A stretch of 64,000 nt of DNA from Pseudomonas sp. W4I3 (GCF_030816195.1 NZ_JAUSXS010000001.1:5479501-5543500); one strand, 5' to 3'. Counted from the first letter of the stretch, positions 35,557-46,249 are shown. A program made the numbers and translations. Notes: generated by a model from the letters alone, not told the origin.

Positions 35557-35624
35557 TATCGCAGGCAAGCCAGCTCCTACAGGGGCAATGCACGCCAATG
35601 TGGGAGCTGGTTTGCCTGCGATGG
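35557..35624. repeat. REP doublet, family 3
   Basis: ATCGCAGGCAAGCCAGCTCC and GGGAGCTGGTTTGCCTGCGAT form an inverted pair about 30 bp apart between the thioesterase and xerD. This core differs from the two other REP families in the window. Confidence 0.85.
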
Positions 35625-35642
35625 CCACGACTCGGTTTCAGA

Positions 35643-36056
35643 TCAATCGACAAACCCAGGCAGCACCGGCACCGGGCGCTTGTCGGCATCAATTGCGACA
35701 AAGCTGAACACGCCCTGGATCGCCCGCTCACGGCCATCGGCGCTCATGCTTTCCACATACACTTCGACTTCCACCTTGAGGCTGGTGTTGCCGACTTTGA
35801 TCACACGGCCGATCAGCTCAACGATGGAACCGGCCGGGATCGCATGATTGAAATCGATGCGGTCGGTGGAGACCGTCACGAGCGGCAATCGGCAGAAGCG
35901 CGTGGCGGTGATGAACGACACTTCGTCCATCCACGCCAGCGCTGTGCCGCCGAACAAGGTGTTGTGGTGGTTGGTGGTCGGCGGGAACACGGCCTTGGTC
36001 ACGTGAGTCACGGACAAGTCGGTGCGGCGCTGGATTTCTTCGAGGCGGGTGGTCAT
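35643..36056 (-). CDS. Acyl-CoA thioesterase (hot-dog fold, YciA/BACH-like)
   Basis: 137 residues from the ATG at 36056 (MTTRLEEIQRRTDLSVTHVT). Signature FPPTTNHHNTLFGGTALAWMDEVSF places the active-site Asp and Asn of the 4HBT_2-type hot-dog family; later IPAGSIVELIGRVIKVG is typical of this fold. It hydrolyses acyl-CoA to free acid and CoA in the cytoplasm; chain-length preference cannot be read. A terminator of the rplS operon precedes it. Confidence 0.88.
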   Translation of the reverse strand: MTTRLEEIQRRTDLSVTHVTKAVFPPTTNHHNTLFGGTALAWMDEVSFITATRFCRLPLVTVSTDRIDFNHAIPAGSIVELIGRVIKVGNTSLKVEVEVYVESMSADGRERAIQGVFSFVAIDADKRPVPVLPGFVD

Positions 36057-36091
36057 GGACAAATACCGGGCATTGGGCAAATTTCAGGCAC

Positions 36092-36119
36092 AAAAAAGCA
36101 GCCCGTAGGCTGCTTTTTT
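36092..36119 (-). terminator. Terminator of the rpsP-rimM-trmD-rplS operon
   Basis: AAAAAAGCAGCC/GGCTGCTTTTTT with CGTA loop, 20 bp after the rplS stop on the minus strand. Confidence 0.92.
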
Positions 36120-36138
36120 CTGCATCGGGAAGCTGGAC

Positions 36139-36489
36139 TTAAGCCAGTTTTTCCTTGATGCGAGCTGCTTTACCGGACAGGTCACGCAGGTAGTACAGCT
36201 TGGCTTTGCGTACGTCACCGCGACGTTTCACAGCCATGCTGTCGATTTGCGGGCTGTAGGTCTGGAAAGTACGCTCTACGCCAACACCGTTGGAGATTTT
36301 ACGAACAGTGAAAGCACTGTTCACACCACGGTTACGCTTGGCGATTACCACGCCTTCGAACGCTTGCAGACGCGAACGGTCGCCTTCCTTCACTTTCACC
36401 TGAACGACAATGGTGTCGCCCGGGGCAAAGGTAGGGATCTCTTTGGTCATCTGCTCTGCTTCGAGTGCAAGGATGATTTTGTTAGTCAT
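36139..36489 (-). CDS. rplS: 50S ribosomal protein L19
   Basis: 116 residues. [21 protein letters not shown], then [30 protein letters not shown] (the RNA-binding barrel), ending [15 protein letters not shown]. Last gene of the conserved rpsP-rimM-trmD-rplS operon; 45 bp after trmD. Confidence 0.99.
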
Positions 36490-36534
36490 GCTGTGCTCCT
36501 AAGGTAAGTCAATGGACCTACCATCGATACGTTG

Positions 36535-37287
36535 TTAACTATCGTCCCGCGCGAGGATGTATTCCTCGAGCAGCTTCTTCTCTTCTCCAGAAAGCGAGCG
36601 GCTTTCCAGAAGATCGGCGCGTCGTTCATAGGTCCGACCAAGGGACTGCTGTAAACGCCAACGCCGGATGTGTGCGTGATTGCCACTTAGCAATACGTCG
36701 GGAACACGCTGATCCGCATACACCTCCGGACGGGTGTAGTGCGGGCAATCCAGCAAACCATCCGTGAAGGAATCTTCCTCCGCAGAGTCCGCATGCCCTA
36801 AAGCTCCAGGCAGCAGTCGTGTAACCGCATCTATCAGGACCATCGCCGGCAGCTCGCCGCCAGACAGGACATAGTCCCCAATCGACCACTCTTCATCGAC
36901 ATGAGCTTCTATAAAACGCTCGTCAATGCCTTCATAGCGACCGGCAATCAGGATCAGTGCTTCCTCATTCGCCAGTTCACGTACCGCAGCCTGTTTCAGC
37001 TGACGGCCTTGAGGGGACAGGTAAATTACCTTCGCCTTCTCCCCGGCGGCTGCCTTGGCCTCAACCAACGCGTCTTCCAGGGGCTTGATCTTCATCACCA
37101 TGCCCGGGCCACCGCCAAATGGGCGATCGTCCACAGTGTGATGTCGATCCGTCGTGTAGTCTCGCGGGTTCCAACAGGTGAGCTGCAACAGCCCCTGTTT
37201 CACCGCCCGACTGGTGATGCCGTACTCGCTGATGGCGGAAAACATCTCGGGAAACAAACTGATCACTTCAATGCGCAAATTAGCCAC
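36535..37287 (-). CDS. trmD: tRNA (guanine-N1)-methyltransferase TrmD
   Basis: 250 residues from a GTG at 37287, two bases after the rimM stop; the frame extends upstream but the family starts here (VANLRIEVISLFPEMFSAI). SPOUT knot region LILIAGRYEGIDERFIEAHVDEEWSIGDYVLSGGELPAM, which binds SAM. It methylates G37 of tRNAs reading CNN codons to prevent frameshifting. The early GTG and tight spacing imply coupling to rimM translation. Confidence 0.97.
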   Translation of the reverse strand: MANLRIEVISLFPEMFSAISEYGITSRAVKQGLLQLTCWNPRDYTTDRHHTVDDRPFGGGPGMVMKIKPLEDALVEAKAAAGEKAKVIYLSPQGRQLKQAAVRELANEEALILIAGRYEGIDERFIEAHVDEEWSIGDYVLSGGELPAMVLIDAVTRLLPGALGHADSAEEDSFTDGLLDCPHYTRPEVYADQRVPDVLLSGNHAHIRRWRLQQSLGRTYERRADLLESRSLSGEEKKLLEEYILARDDS

Positions 37288-37289
37288 GC

Positions 37290-37826
37290 TTAGAAGTCCG
37301 CGTCCCATTCCACCTTCATCTCGCCCGCTGCCAGGTCGACGGCCAACACGCACTGCCCGGTATAGGGCAACAGGCGTTCGCGATCATCCAGGCTGCCAGC
37401 GCAAGGCTTGACCACCATTACATCATTGGCGCCGGTTTCCAGAAGATGATCGATTTTCCCGAGCAATTGCCCCAGTTGATCAATAACCTTCAGACCTTCC
37501 AGCTGGTACCAGTAGTACTCGCCGTCGGTCAATTCAGGGAACAGGTTGCGCGGCACGCAGATCTCATAACCAGCCAGAAGACGAGCTTCTTCACGATCAT
37601 CAAGACCCTTGAGCTTTGCGACCAGGAACTTGTCGCTCCCGCGTCCACTGACCAGCTCCACCTGTTTCACACTACCTTCGCGCTTGAGCGTCCAGGTTTT
37701 GTACTGCAACAGGTTTTCAGTCGGATCAGTAAAGGAATACACCTTCACTTCGCCGCGAACGCCATGAACAGAATAAATCTTGCCGATAACGATCAAATCA
37801 TCAGCAACAGTTGGCGTCGCGTTCAT
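37290..37826 (-). CDS. rimM: 16S rRNA-processing protein RimM
   Basis: 178 residues. The N-terminal RimM domain carries VIGKIYSVHGVRGEVKVYSFTD, and the C-terminal PRC barrel YYWYQLEGLKVIDQLGQLLGKIDHLLETGANDV. It binds S19 and assists maturation of the 30S head. Lies five bases after the rpsP stop. Confidence 0.98.
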   Translation of the reverse strand: MNATPTVADDLIVIGKIYSVHGVRGEVKVYSFTDPTENLLQYKTWTLKREGSVKQVELVSGRGSDKFLVAKLKGLDDREEARLLAGYEICVPRNLFPELTDGEYYWYQLEGLKVIDQLGQLLGKIDHLLETGANDVMVVKPCAGSLDDRERLLPYTGQCVLAVDLAAGEMKVEWDADF

Positions 37827-37831
37827 ATTGC

Positions 37832-38083
37832 TCAGGCTGCGGCCTTAGCCGAGTCCTTCAACAACTTGGCAACACGCTCAGAAGGCTGTGCACCAACGCT
37901 CAGCCAGTAGGCTACGCGCTCTTGGTTCACGGACAGGCGGACTTCTTGACCACGAGCGATCGGGTTGAAGAAGCCAACTTGTTCCTTGTGAGAGCCGTCA
38001 CGTGGGTTGCGGCTGTCAGTTACGGTCAAGTGGTAAAACGGGCGCTTTTTGGAGCCGCCAAGGGCAAGACGGATTGTTAGCAT
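37832..38083 (-). CDS. rpsP: 30S ribosomal protein S16
   Basis: 83 residues. Starts MLTIRLALGGSKKRPFYHLTVTDSRNPRDG and contains VGFFNPIA; the usual S16 features. First gene of its operon; a promoter is visible 73-100 bp upstream. Confidence 0.99.
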   Translation of the reverse strand: MLTIRLALGGSKKRPFYHLTVTDSRNPRDGSHKEQVGFFNPIARGQEVRLSVNQERVAYWLSVGAQPSERVAKLLKDSAKAAA

Positions 38084-38155
38084 GTGAACATCGTTCCTGT
38101 AGTCGGTGCTGCAAATCTAAATGCACAGCGGGCATAGGTGCCCGAAAGGCCGCAT

Positions 38156-38183
38156 ATTCTAAGGAATATCCGGACTTTTGCAA
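38156..38183 (-). promoter_or_regulatory. Sigma-70 promoter of the rpsP operon
   Basis: Minus strand TTGCAA (38183-38178), 16 bases, TAGAAT (38161-38156). Confidence 0.65.
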
Positions 38184-38304
38184 ATGTCTTTTTCTGGCGC
38201 CTATCAGCGTGCCATTCAGATCTGCTATAGAGCCGTCGGTTAAAACGGCAGGTCAGCGCCCGCCAACGGCGGGTTTGCTGGAGATCCCACATCCCTGTGG
38301 GTCG

Positions 38305-38326
38305 GAGCGCAAGCTGGGCTTGCGCT
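38305..38326. terminator. Hairpin after ffh (possible terminator)
   Basis: GAGCGCAAGC/GCTTGCGCTC perfect stem nine bases after the ffh stop, without a T run; a second small stem CCCACA/TGTGGG lies beside it. The remaining rpsP-ffh spacer (38084-38334) holds the rpsP promoter only. Confidence 0.45.
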
Positions 38327-38334
38327 CGAATACT

Positions 38335-39711
<1,377 letters not shown>

Positions 39712-39945
39712 GCGCGATCCTTTCAGGCCCTATTCAACGAAATGCATTGGTAGACCGAGGTAATGGCAGCCCAGGCTGTGGTAAATCGCTATTAAAAACA
39801 GCGCTCGGCGAGCCTGCGGCGTGGGCAGGTCGCGGATTATAGCGAAGACTGCGCCCGTGCACACCCGCTGTCTGGCCCGGGAGTCTTTCGTGCGGCGCGG
39901 GTGTGTGCCAAACTCAGCGCCTTTCGGGCTTGTCTCTCAGGATTT

Positions 39946-40758
39946 ATGCTCCCTTTGTCACCCAGTTTGCTACCCAGTCTCGCCGCCGCCATTTTGTATG
40001 CCGCTGCGACCCTCTATCAGGGCACTCGTCTGGCCCAAGGCGCCAAAGCGGACAAACGTCTGCTGACAGGCCTTGGCGTGCTCGCCCTGCTGGCCCATGC
40101 CGCCAGCCTGTTTACTCATTTGATGACCCCGGTCGGCCTGGGCCTGGATTTTTTCAGCGCCGCCAGCCTGATCGCCGCCGCCGTGATCGCGCTGACACTG
40201 CTGGCGTGCTACCGGATTCCGGTCGAGAACCTGCTTGTCCTGCTATTCCCGCTGGGGATGCTCACGGTGCTGCTGGCGCAATTCGCGCCCACCGGCACCG
40301 TGCAGGTGATCGATGAAGAACCGGGCATCCTCGCGCATATCCTGCTGTCGATCCTTGCCTACGGCATGTTCACCATCGCGGTATTCCAATCGCTGCTGGT
40401 GCTGTTGCAAGACCACCAGCTCAAGCACAAGCACCCGTCCGGGCTGATCAAGAACTTCCCGCCGCTGCAAACCATGGAGAGCCTGTTGTTCGGCTTTTTA
40501 TGGGCAGGCTGGACCTTGTTGTCGCTGTCGCTGATTTCCGGCTGGCTGTTCGTCGAGAACCTGTTCGCCCAGCATCTGGTGCATAAAACGCTGCTGGCCT
40601 GCCTGGCCTGGGTGGTGTTCAGCGTATTGCTGTGGGGCCGCAACCGCCTCGGCTGGCGTGGACACAAGGCCATCCGCTGGACCCTGGCCGGTTTCTGCCT
40701 GCTGATGCTGGCCTATTTCGGCAGCAAGCTGGTCCGCGAATACATCCTGCATATCTGA
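39946..40758 (+). CDS. CcsA/YpjD-type inner-membrane cytochrome c assembly-like protein
   Basis: 270 residues from the ATG at 39946, with CAGGA upstream; an earlier in-frame start lacks one. Eight membrane spans. C-terminal features of the haem-handling family: the pair of spans around EEPGILAHILLSILAYGMF and HLVHKTLLACLAWVVF with His residues. A homologue always follows ffh in pseudomonads. The CcsA fold takes part in cytochrome c maturation, but this short paralogue (YpjD/CorE-like) has no proven role. The neighbouring CorC-like gene is 12 bp downstream, suggesting one operon. Confidence 0.85.
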   Translation: MLPLSPSLLPSLAAAILYAAATLYQGTRLAQGAKADKRLLTGLGVLALLAHAASLFTHLMTPVGLGLDFFSAASLIAAAVIALTLLACYRIPVENLLVLLFPLGMLTVLLAQFAPTGTVQVIDEEPGILAHILLSILAYGMFTIAVFQSLLVLLQDHQLKHKHPSGLIKNFPPLQTMESLLFGFLWAGWTLLSLSLISGWLFVENLFAQHLVHKTLLACLAWVVFSVLLWGRNRLGWRGHKAIRWTLAGFCLLMLAYFGSKLVREYILHI

Positions 40759-40770
40759 CTGGCGGCGATC

Positions 40771-42009
40771 ATGGACAACTTGCCCCTTGGGCCGATGCTC
40801 GCCGTAATTGCCCTGCTGATTTTATGGGCAGCGCTGTTTACGGCCATCGAAGCCGCACAACAACACCTGCTGGCCCTGCGCCCCGGCACACGCCAGGGCG
40901 ACAAGGCTGCCGCACGCCTGAGCTTCCCGCGCCACAGCCTGATCCTGTGCAACAGCCTGTGTCGCGCAGCCGTTGTCATCCTGTGCACGCTGTTGGCGAT
41001 TTATGCCTGGGCGCAAAACGGGCCATGGCTCGGCTGGCTGATCTCCTGCGCGCTGCTGCTGATTCTCGCCGACTACCTCCCCCGCGCCCTGGCGACTCGC
41101 TATCCGCACGCAATACTGGGCTTTGGCAATGCCCTGCTGGGCGTACCGCTGAAAATTCTCTACCCCGCGGCCTGGTTACTCAATGGCATCAGCCTGATGT
41201 TGCTGCGCCCGTTCGCACGCAAGCCCGGCGTAGTGAAAAAGAGCGACGAGCCGTTGTCCGACCACGACGACGAACCGCACCATGACGCCGACGAAGAGCA
41301 TAGCCTCGGCATGCCTGGCATCCATGCCCTGGACAACATCACCGTCAACGACATCCTGGTGCCGCGCAGCGAAGTGGACGGCATCAACCTGGATGACCCG
41401 ATCGAAGACATCGTCGAGCAACTGCGCACCTCCCAGCGCACGCGGCTGCCGGTGTTCCACAGCGATATCAACCAGGTCGAAGCGGTGCTCAATACGCGGC
41501 AGATCCAGCATCTGCTGCCCGATGCCAGCCTGACCAAGGAAGCGCTGCTGGCCGCCTGTCACGACCCCTACTTCGTGCCGGAAAGCACGCCTTTGCAGCT
41601 GCAACTGCTGAATTTTCACAAACAGCAGCGGCGCCTGGGCATGGTGGTGGACGAGTACGGCGAAGTGCTGGGCATCGTTACCCTGGAAGACATCCTGGAA
41701 GAAATCGTCGGCGAATTCGAAAGCGAGCAGGCTGTGGATAACCCGCACATCGAAGCCCAACCCGACGGCCGCTACATCATTGACGGCGCAGCCTCGATCC
41801 GCGAGCTGAACAAGAGCCTGGGCTGGCACCTGCCCAGCGACGGTCCCAAGACCCTCAATGGCCTGGTGACCGAAGCCCTGGAGACCATCCCGGACTGCGC
41901 GGTCTGCCTGAAAATCGGGCGCTACCGCCTGGAAATCCTCGAGACCGAGGACAACCGGGTGAGCAAGGTACTGATCTGGCATACCAGCTACGTGCCTGTC
42001 GCCATCTGA
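40771..42009 (+). CDS. CNNM/HlyC-CorC family transporter (CBS-domain membrane protein)
   Basis: 412 residues. The N-terminal DUF21 membrane part (about 1-165; PMLAVIALLILWAALFTAIEAAQQ) is followed by a CBS pair (HALDNITVNDILVPRSEVDG ... GMVVDEYGEVLGIVTLEDILEEIVGEFE) and a C-terminal CorC_HlyC domain (about 335-412). The family includes YfjD/CorB and eukaryotic CNNM, linked to Mg2+ or other divalent cation export. Start ATG is 12 bp after the CcsA-like gene. Confidence 0.88.
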   Translation: MDNLPLGPMLAVIALLILWAALFTAIEAAQQHLLALRPGTRQGDKAAARLSFPRHSLILCNSLCRAAVVILCTLLAIYAWAQNGPWLGWLISCALLLILADYLPRALATRYPHAILGFGNALLGVPLKILYPAAWLLNGISLMLLRPFARKPGVVKKSDEPLSDHDDEPHHDADEEHSLGMPGIHALDNITVNDILVPRSEVDGINLDDPIEDIVEQLRTSQRTRLPVFHSDINQVEAVLNTRQIQHLLPDASLTKEALLAACHDPYFVPESTPLQLQLLNFHKQQRRLGMVVDEYGEVLGIVTLEDILEEIVGEFESEQAVDNPHIEAQPDGRYIIDGAASIRELNKSLGWHLPSDGPKTLNGLVTEALETIPDCAVCLKIGRYRLEILETEDNRVSKVLIWHTSYVPVAI

Positions 42010-42059
42010 CTTCCTGAACACCACCCCTCCCACATTTGGAATTGCGGCGCTCCAGCTAC

Positions 42060-42089
42060 TTGTTGTATTTCCACACCCCTTCCTATAAT
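42060..42089 (+). promoter_or_regulatory. Sigma-70 promoter of the MFS gene
   Basis: TTGTTG (42060-42065), 18 bases, TATAAT (42084-42089). This gives a leader of about 180 bases before the ATG at 42277; the leader has no obvious fold or open frame I can support. Confidence 0.6.
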
Positions 42090-42276
42090 CGGGACGGCTT
42101 ACCCAAGCCCCGCCCGACCGCGTGCTACCCGCACTCAGCGTGTCCAGGCACCGCTTCACCATGTCCGACCGGTGTTTGCTCCCATCCCGAGCCGCCCCGC
42201 GCACAACCCTGATCCATGGGTGTTCGACCAATAATAATCCGCGTCCAAACGCGCAATGACCGTCAGGGATACCTCC

Positions 42277-43587
42277 ATGAGCACCACGTATAACGAGGCC
42301 GCAACCGCCGCCCCGACCAACTCGACGGCCCGCGTGGCGACCGCGAGCATCGTCGGCACCGCCATCGAGTTCTACGATTTCTATATCTACGCCACGGCTG
42401 CGGCACTGGTCATCGGCCCGGTGTTCTTCCCGCAGACGTCCGGCACTGCGCAGATGCTGGCGTCGTTCCTGACGTTCGGCATCGCCTTCATAGCACGCCC
42501 GCTGGGTTCGGCACTGTTCGGCCACTTTGGCGACCGCATCGGCCGCAAGTCGACGCTGGTGGCCTCCCTGCTGCTGATGGGCGTGTGTACCACGCTGATC
42601 GGCTTGCTGCCCGGCTACGACAGCATTGGCGCCTGGGCACCGATTCTGTTGTGTGTATTGCGCTTCGGCCAGGGCCTGGGGCTGGGCGGGGAATGGGGCG
42701 GCGCGGCATTGCTGGCCACCGAGAACGCCCCCAAAGGCAAGCGCGCCTGGTTCGGCATGTTCCCGCAATTGGGCCCCTCGATTGGGTTCCTGGCGGCCAA
42801 CGGCTTGTTCCTGATCCTGGCCATGAGCCTGAACGACGAGCAGTTCCGCAGCTGGGGCTGGCGCATCCCGTTCATCCTCAGCGCGGTGCTGGTAATGGTG
42901 GGCTTGTATGCACGGCTCAAGCTGCACGAGACGCCAGTATTCGCCAATGCCGTGGCCCACGAAAAACCGGTGAAGGTGCCGCTGGTGGAGCTGTTCAGCC
43001 AACATTGGCTGCCGGTGCTGCTGGGCGCAGCGTCGATGGTGGTGTGCTATGCGCTGTTCTATATCACCACGGCGTTTTCCCTGAGCTACGGCGTGTCGAC
43101 CCTCGGCTACAGCCGTGAAACCTTCCTCGGCCTGTTGTGCTTCGCGGTGCTGTTCATGGGCCTGGCGACGCCGCTGGCGGCGCTGGCCAGCGACCGCTAC
43201 GGGCGCAAGCCGGTGCTGATTGTCGGCGCGGTCCTGGCGATTCTGTCGGGCTTTACCATGGAGCCGCTGCTGACCCACGGCTCAACCTGGGCCGTGGCGC
43301 TGTTCCTGGCGCTGGAGTTGTTCCTGATGGGCGTGACCTTCGCGCCGATGGGTGCGCTGCTGCCGGAACTGTTCCCGACCCGCGTGCGTTATACCGGCGC
43401 TTCGGCGGCGTATAACCTGGGCGGCATTGTGGGAGCGTCGGCGGCACCGTTCTTCGCGACCAAGCTGGTGGCGATGGGCGGGCTGAGTTATGTCGGTGGG
43501 TATGTGTCGGCGGCGGCGTTGCTCAGCCTGATTGCTGTGCTGTGCCTGAAAGAAACGCGGGATAACGACTTGAACAAGGTCGCCTGA
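42277..43587 (+). CDS. MFS transporter, metabolite:H+ symporter (MHS) type
   Basis: 436 residues from the ATG at 42277, with a purine-rich AGGGA site; an ATG seven codons earlier is possible. Twelve spans. MHS-family markers: ASIVGTAIEFYDFYIYATAAAL near span 1, FGHFGDRIGRKSTLVASLLLMG loop, and RFGQGLGLGGEWGGAALL in span 4. Members import dicarboxylates, shikimate, betaines or similar compounds by proton symport; the substrate cannot be told from sequence. Confidence 0.87.
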   Translation: MSTTYNEAATAAPTNSTARVATASIVGTAIEFYDFYIYATAAALVIGPVFFPQTSGTAQMLASFLTFGIAFIARPLGSALFGHFGDRIGRKSTLVASLLLMGVCTTLIGLLPGYDSIGAWAPILLCVLRFGQGLGLGGEWGGAALLATENAPKGKRAWFGMFPQLGPSIGFLAANGLFLILAMSLNDEQFRSWGWRIPFILSAVLVMVGLYARLKLHETPVFANAVAHEKPVKVPLVELFSQHWLPVLLGAASMVVCYALFYITTAFSLSYGVSTLGYSRETFLGLLCFAVLFMGLATPLAALASDRYGRKPVLIVGAVLAILSGFTMEPLLTHGSTWAVALFLALELFLMGVTFAPMGALLPELFPTRVRYTGASAAYNLGGIVGASAAPFFATKLVAMGGLSYVGGYVSAAALLSLIAVLCLKETRDNDLNKVA

Positions 43588-43602
43588 TACACCGCTATCG
43601 CC

Positions 43603-43687
43603 TGTAGGAGCGAGCTTGCTCGCGAAAAAGGTACATCCGACGCAGCGATGCGCCTGAAATACCTTCGCGAGCAAGCTCGCTCCTACA
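43603..43687. repeat. REP doublet, family 2
   Basis: TGTAGGAGCGAGCTTGCTCG ... CGAGCAAGCTCGCTCCTACA, between the convergent MFS and purT genes. Confidence 0.9.
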
Positions 43688-43696
43688 GGTTCTGTA

Positions 43697-44878
43697 TTAC
43701 AGCTCTACAACAACCGCTTGAGAAGCACGAATAGCCTTGGCCCGAGCCGCTTCAATCGACTCATCTCGCGCCAACGCCACGCCCATGCGGCGCTGACCAT
43801 TCACTTCTGGCTTGCCAAACAGACGCAACGCCGTGTCCGGCTCGCTCAACGCGGCGCCCAGGTTGGCGAACGCCGTCTGGGTCGACTGCCCTTCCACCAG
43901 AATCACCGCCGAGGCCGACGGCCCGAACTGACGGATCAATGGAATCGGCAGGCCGAGGATGGCGCGCGCGTGAAGGGCGAACTGCGACAAGTCCTGGGAA
44001 ATCAGGGTTACCAGGCCGGTGTCGTGCGGGCGCGGCGACACTTCGCTGAACCACACTTGATCACCCTTGATGAACAGTTCCACGCCAAACAGACCACGGC
44101 CACCCAGGGCTTCGGTCACGGCCTTGGCAACCCGCTCGGACTCAGCCAGAGCAATCGGGCTCATGGCCTGGGGCTGCCAGGACTCCTGGTAGTCGCCCTT
44201 CTCCTGACGGTGGCCGACCGGCGCGCAGAAGGTGGTGCCGCCGATGTGGCGCACGGTCAGCAGGGTGATTTCGTAGTCGAAGTCGATAAAGCCTTCGATG
44301 ATCACACGCCCCTTGCCGGCGCGCCCGCCTTCCTGGGCGTAATCCCAGGCTTTCTGGACGTCGTCGGCGCTGCGCAGCAGGCTCTGGCCCTTGCCCGAGG
44401 AACTCATCACCGGCTTGACCACACAGGGGAAGCCCAGGTCCTGCACGGCCTTGCTGTAGTCTTCGAAGGTGTCGGCGAAGTGGTACGGCGAGGTCGGCAG
44501 GTCCAGCTCTTCGGCGGCCAGGCGGCGGATGCCTTCACGGTTCATGGTCAGCGAGGTGGCGCGCGCGGTCGGGATCACGGTGAAGCCTTCGGCTTCCAGC
44601 TCGACCAGGGTCGCCGTGGCGATGGCTTCGATTTCCGGCACGATGAAGTGCGGCTTCTCCGCCTCGATCACGGCGCGCAACGCAGCGCCATCGAGCATGT
44701 TGATCACATGGCTGCGGTGCGCAACCTGCATGGCCGGCGCGTTGGCGTAGCGATCCACGGCAATCACTTCAACGCCCAGGCGTTGCAGTTCGATTACCAC
44801 TTCCTTGCCCAGCTCACCGCAGCCACACAGCAAAACGCGGGTCGCGGTTGGCGACAATGGAGTTCCGATTCGGGTCAT
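43697..44878 (-). CDS. purT: Formate-dependent phosphoribosylglycinamide formyltransferase 2
   Basis: 393 residues. N-terminal RVLLCGCGELGKEVVIELQRLGVEVIAVDRYANAPAMQVAHRS is the PurT substrate-binding domain; the ATP-grasp domain follows with GFPCVVKPVMSSSGKGQSLL and ISPRPHDTGLVTL. It makes formyl-GAR from formate and ATP in purine synthesis, a folate-free alternative to PurN. The window also encodes the next pathway enzyme, purL at 59538. Confidence 0.98.
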   Translation of the reverse strand: MTRIGTPLSPTATRVLLCGCGELGKEVVIELQRLGVEVIAVDRYANAPAMQVAHRSHVINMLDGAALRAVIEAEKPHFIVPEIEAIATATLVELEAEGFTVIPTARATSLTMNREGIRRLAAEELDLPTSPYHFADTFEDYSKAVQDLGFPCVVKPVMSSSGKGQSLLRSADDVQKAWDYAQEGGRAGKGRVIIEGFIDFDYEITLLTVRHIGGTTFCAPVGHRQEKGDYQESWQPQAMSPIALAESERVAKAVTEALGGRGLFGVELFIKGDQVWFSEVSPRPHDTGLVTLISQDLSQFALHARAILGLPIPLIRQFGPSASAVILVEGQSTQTAFANLGAALSEPDTALRLFGKPEVNGQRRMGVALARDESIEAARAKAIRASQAVVVEL

Positions 44879-44947
44879 CTCAGGTCCTCAGGGGAGCGGA
44901 TCAGGGGGAGAAAGGCCGGCATTTTACATGAACTGCAAAAATTGGCC

Positions 44948-45415
44948 TCAGTTGGCGACGGTGCGCCGGCGGATGCGCCAGGCCATGACCAGCCACACCA
45001 CGGTGACACCGGCGAACTTCGACACCAGCGCAGTGCCCGCCACGGCCGGCGTCAGCGCACCGATCAGGCCGAAGAAGATAAAGGTATCGAGGGGAATGCT
45101 CAGCGCCGAACTTATCCACAGGCGATCGTGCAACGGGCGCCGGGTAATGCTGAACACCAGCCAGTCGATGCATTCGGACACCGCAAAGGCCGTGGCGCTG
45201 GCCAGGGCGATGGACGGATCGGAGGTGATATAGGACAGCACCAGCGCCGCCAGCATGGCAATGATCGCGCCGTGGCCGAAGCGGGTTTGCACCATGTCGC
45301 GCAGGATAAACACCAGGCCGCCCCAGGCGGACCAGATGACGTCCAGGTGTGGGGCGGTGGAAAAAGCGAAGTTGATCAGCACGACGCTGCTGATGTAGGC
45401 GATCAGGAAGAGCAT
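44948..45415 (-). CDS. VUT-family membrane protein (YhhQ-like, queuosine precursor transporter family)
   Basis: 155 residues with four to five spans; shorter than typical YhhQ (about 220). Conserved-looking acidic patch ASATAFAVSECIDWLVFSITRR and SIPLDTFIFFGLIG match the VUT/ECF-related family that takes up queuosine precursors. Because of its length and partial motifs the transport substrate is uncertain. Confidence 0.75.
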   Translation of the reverse strand: MLFLIAYISSVVLINFAFSTAPHLDVIWSAWGGLVFILRDMVQTRFGHGAIIAMLAALVLSYITSDPSIALASATAFAVSECIDWLVFSITRRPLHDRLWISSALSIPLDTFIFFGLIGALTPAVAGTALVSKFAGVTVVWLVMAWRIRRRTVAN

Positions 45416-45430
45416 GGGGCGATAGAACCT

Positions 45431-45530
45431 GTAGGAGCGAGCTTGCTCGCGAAAAACGTCAACGATTACGCGGGAAGCCTGACTATACGCGGTGTTCTTG
45501 CGTTTTTCGCGAGCAAGCTCGCTCCTACAG
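45431..45530. repeat. REP doublet, family 2
   Basis: TGTAGGAGCGAGCTTGCTCG and inverted copy, 15 bp upstream of the VUT start and overlapping the end of the DUF1289 gene by about six bases. Confidence 0.88.
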
Positions 45531-45728
45531 AGGCATCATCCACACCAAGCCACTCGCCTTTGCCCGCTCATGACACAACCCCAATACCACCCGACGTTCG
45601 GCGTTGTCCATGCGGCTCCAGCGCGTAATCTCTTCCACGGTGCGCTGGCATCCAGTGCAGATATCCTCATCATCCAGCGCGCAAATGCTCACGCACGGCG
45701 AGGCGACGGGGCGTTCAACCGCGCTCAT
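45525..45728 (-). CDS. DUF1289 domain-containing protein
   Basis: 67 residues. Four Cys in the N-terminal half, PCVSICALDDEDICTGCQRT (CxxxC...CxxC), then EEITRWSRM, the family signature; probably binds a metal or Fe-S cluster. The start overlaps the carbonic-anhydrase-like gene's stop (45725-45728). The C-terminus (WMMPL) is encoded by sequence at the edge of a REP doublet. Confidence 0.88.
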   Translation of the reverse strand: MSAVERPVASPCVSICALDDEDICTGCQRTVEEITRWSRMDNAERRVVLGLCHERAKASGLVWMMPL

Positions 45729-46249
45729 TCTGCCTGCTCAATCAGGTCCCGCGCGTACCGCTGCGCGTTATGCACATAGTGCGCGGCGCTGGCTTCGAGC
45801 ATGCGCTTCTGCGCTTCGGTCAGCTCGCGCACCACCTTGCCCGGCGAGCCCATCACCAGCGAGCCATCGGGAATTTCCTTGCCTTCGCCGATCAGCGAGT
45901 TGGCGCCGATGATGCAATGCTTGCCGATCTTGGCGCCATTGAGGATCACCGCGTTGATGCCGATCAGGCTGTAGTCATCGACGGTGCAGCCGTGCAGCAT
46001 GGCGTTATGACCGATGGTCACGCCGGTGCCGAGGGTCAGTGGGTAGCCCATGTCGGTGTGCATCACGCTGCCGTCCTGCACGTTGCTGTTCTTGCCGATC
46101 AGGATCAGCTCGTTGTCGCCACGCAACACCGCGTTGAACCATACGTTTGCGCCCTCCTCCAGCTTGACCTTGCCCACCAGCGTGGCATTGGGTGCCACCC
46201 AGCTGTGTGGATGGGTCTCGACGCTGGCATCGCCCAGGCGGTATTTCAT
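45725..46249 (-). CDS. Gamma-class carbonic anhydrase family protein
   Basis: 174 residues of left-handed beta-helix hexapeptides. Zinc His ligands are in GTGVTIGHNAMLHGC and MHTDMGYPLT; the pattern NVQDGSVMHTD is characteristic. Close relatives (YrdA/PaaY-like) often hydrate CO2 weakly or bind nucleotides and thioesters, so activity is uncertain. Lies 35 bp after the NUDIX gene; overlap with DUF1289 downstream suggests an operon. Confidence 0.92.
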   Translation of the reverse strand: MKYRLGDASVETHPHSWVAPNATLVGKVKLEEGANVWFNAVLRGDNELILIGKNSNVQDGSVMHTDMGYPLTLGTGVTIGHNAMLHGCTVDDYSLIGINAVILNGAKIGKHCIIGANSLIGEGKEIPDGSLVMGSPGKVVRELTEAQKRMLEASAAHYVHNAQRYARDLIEQAE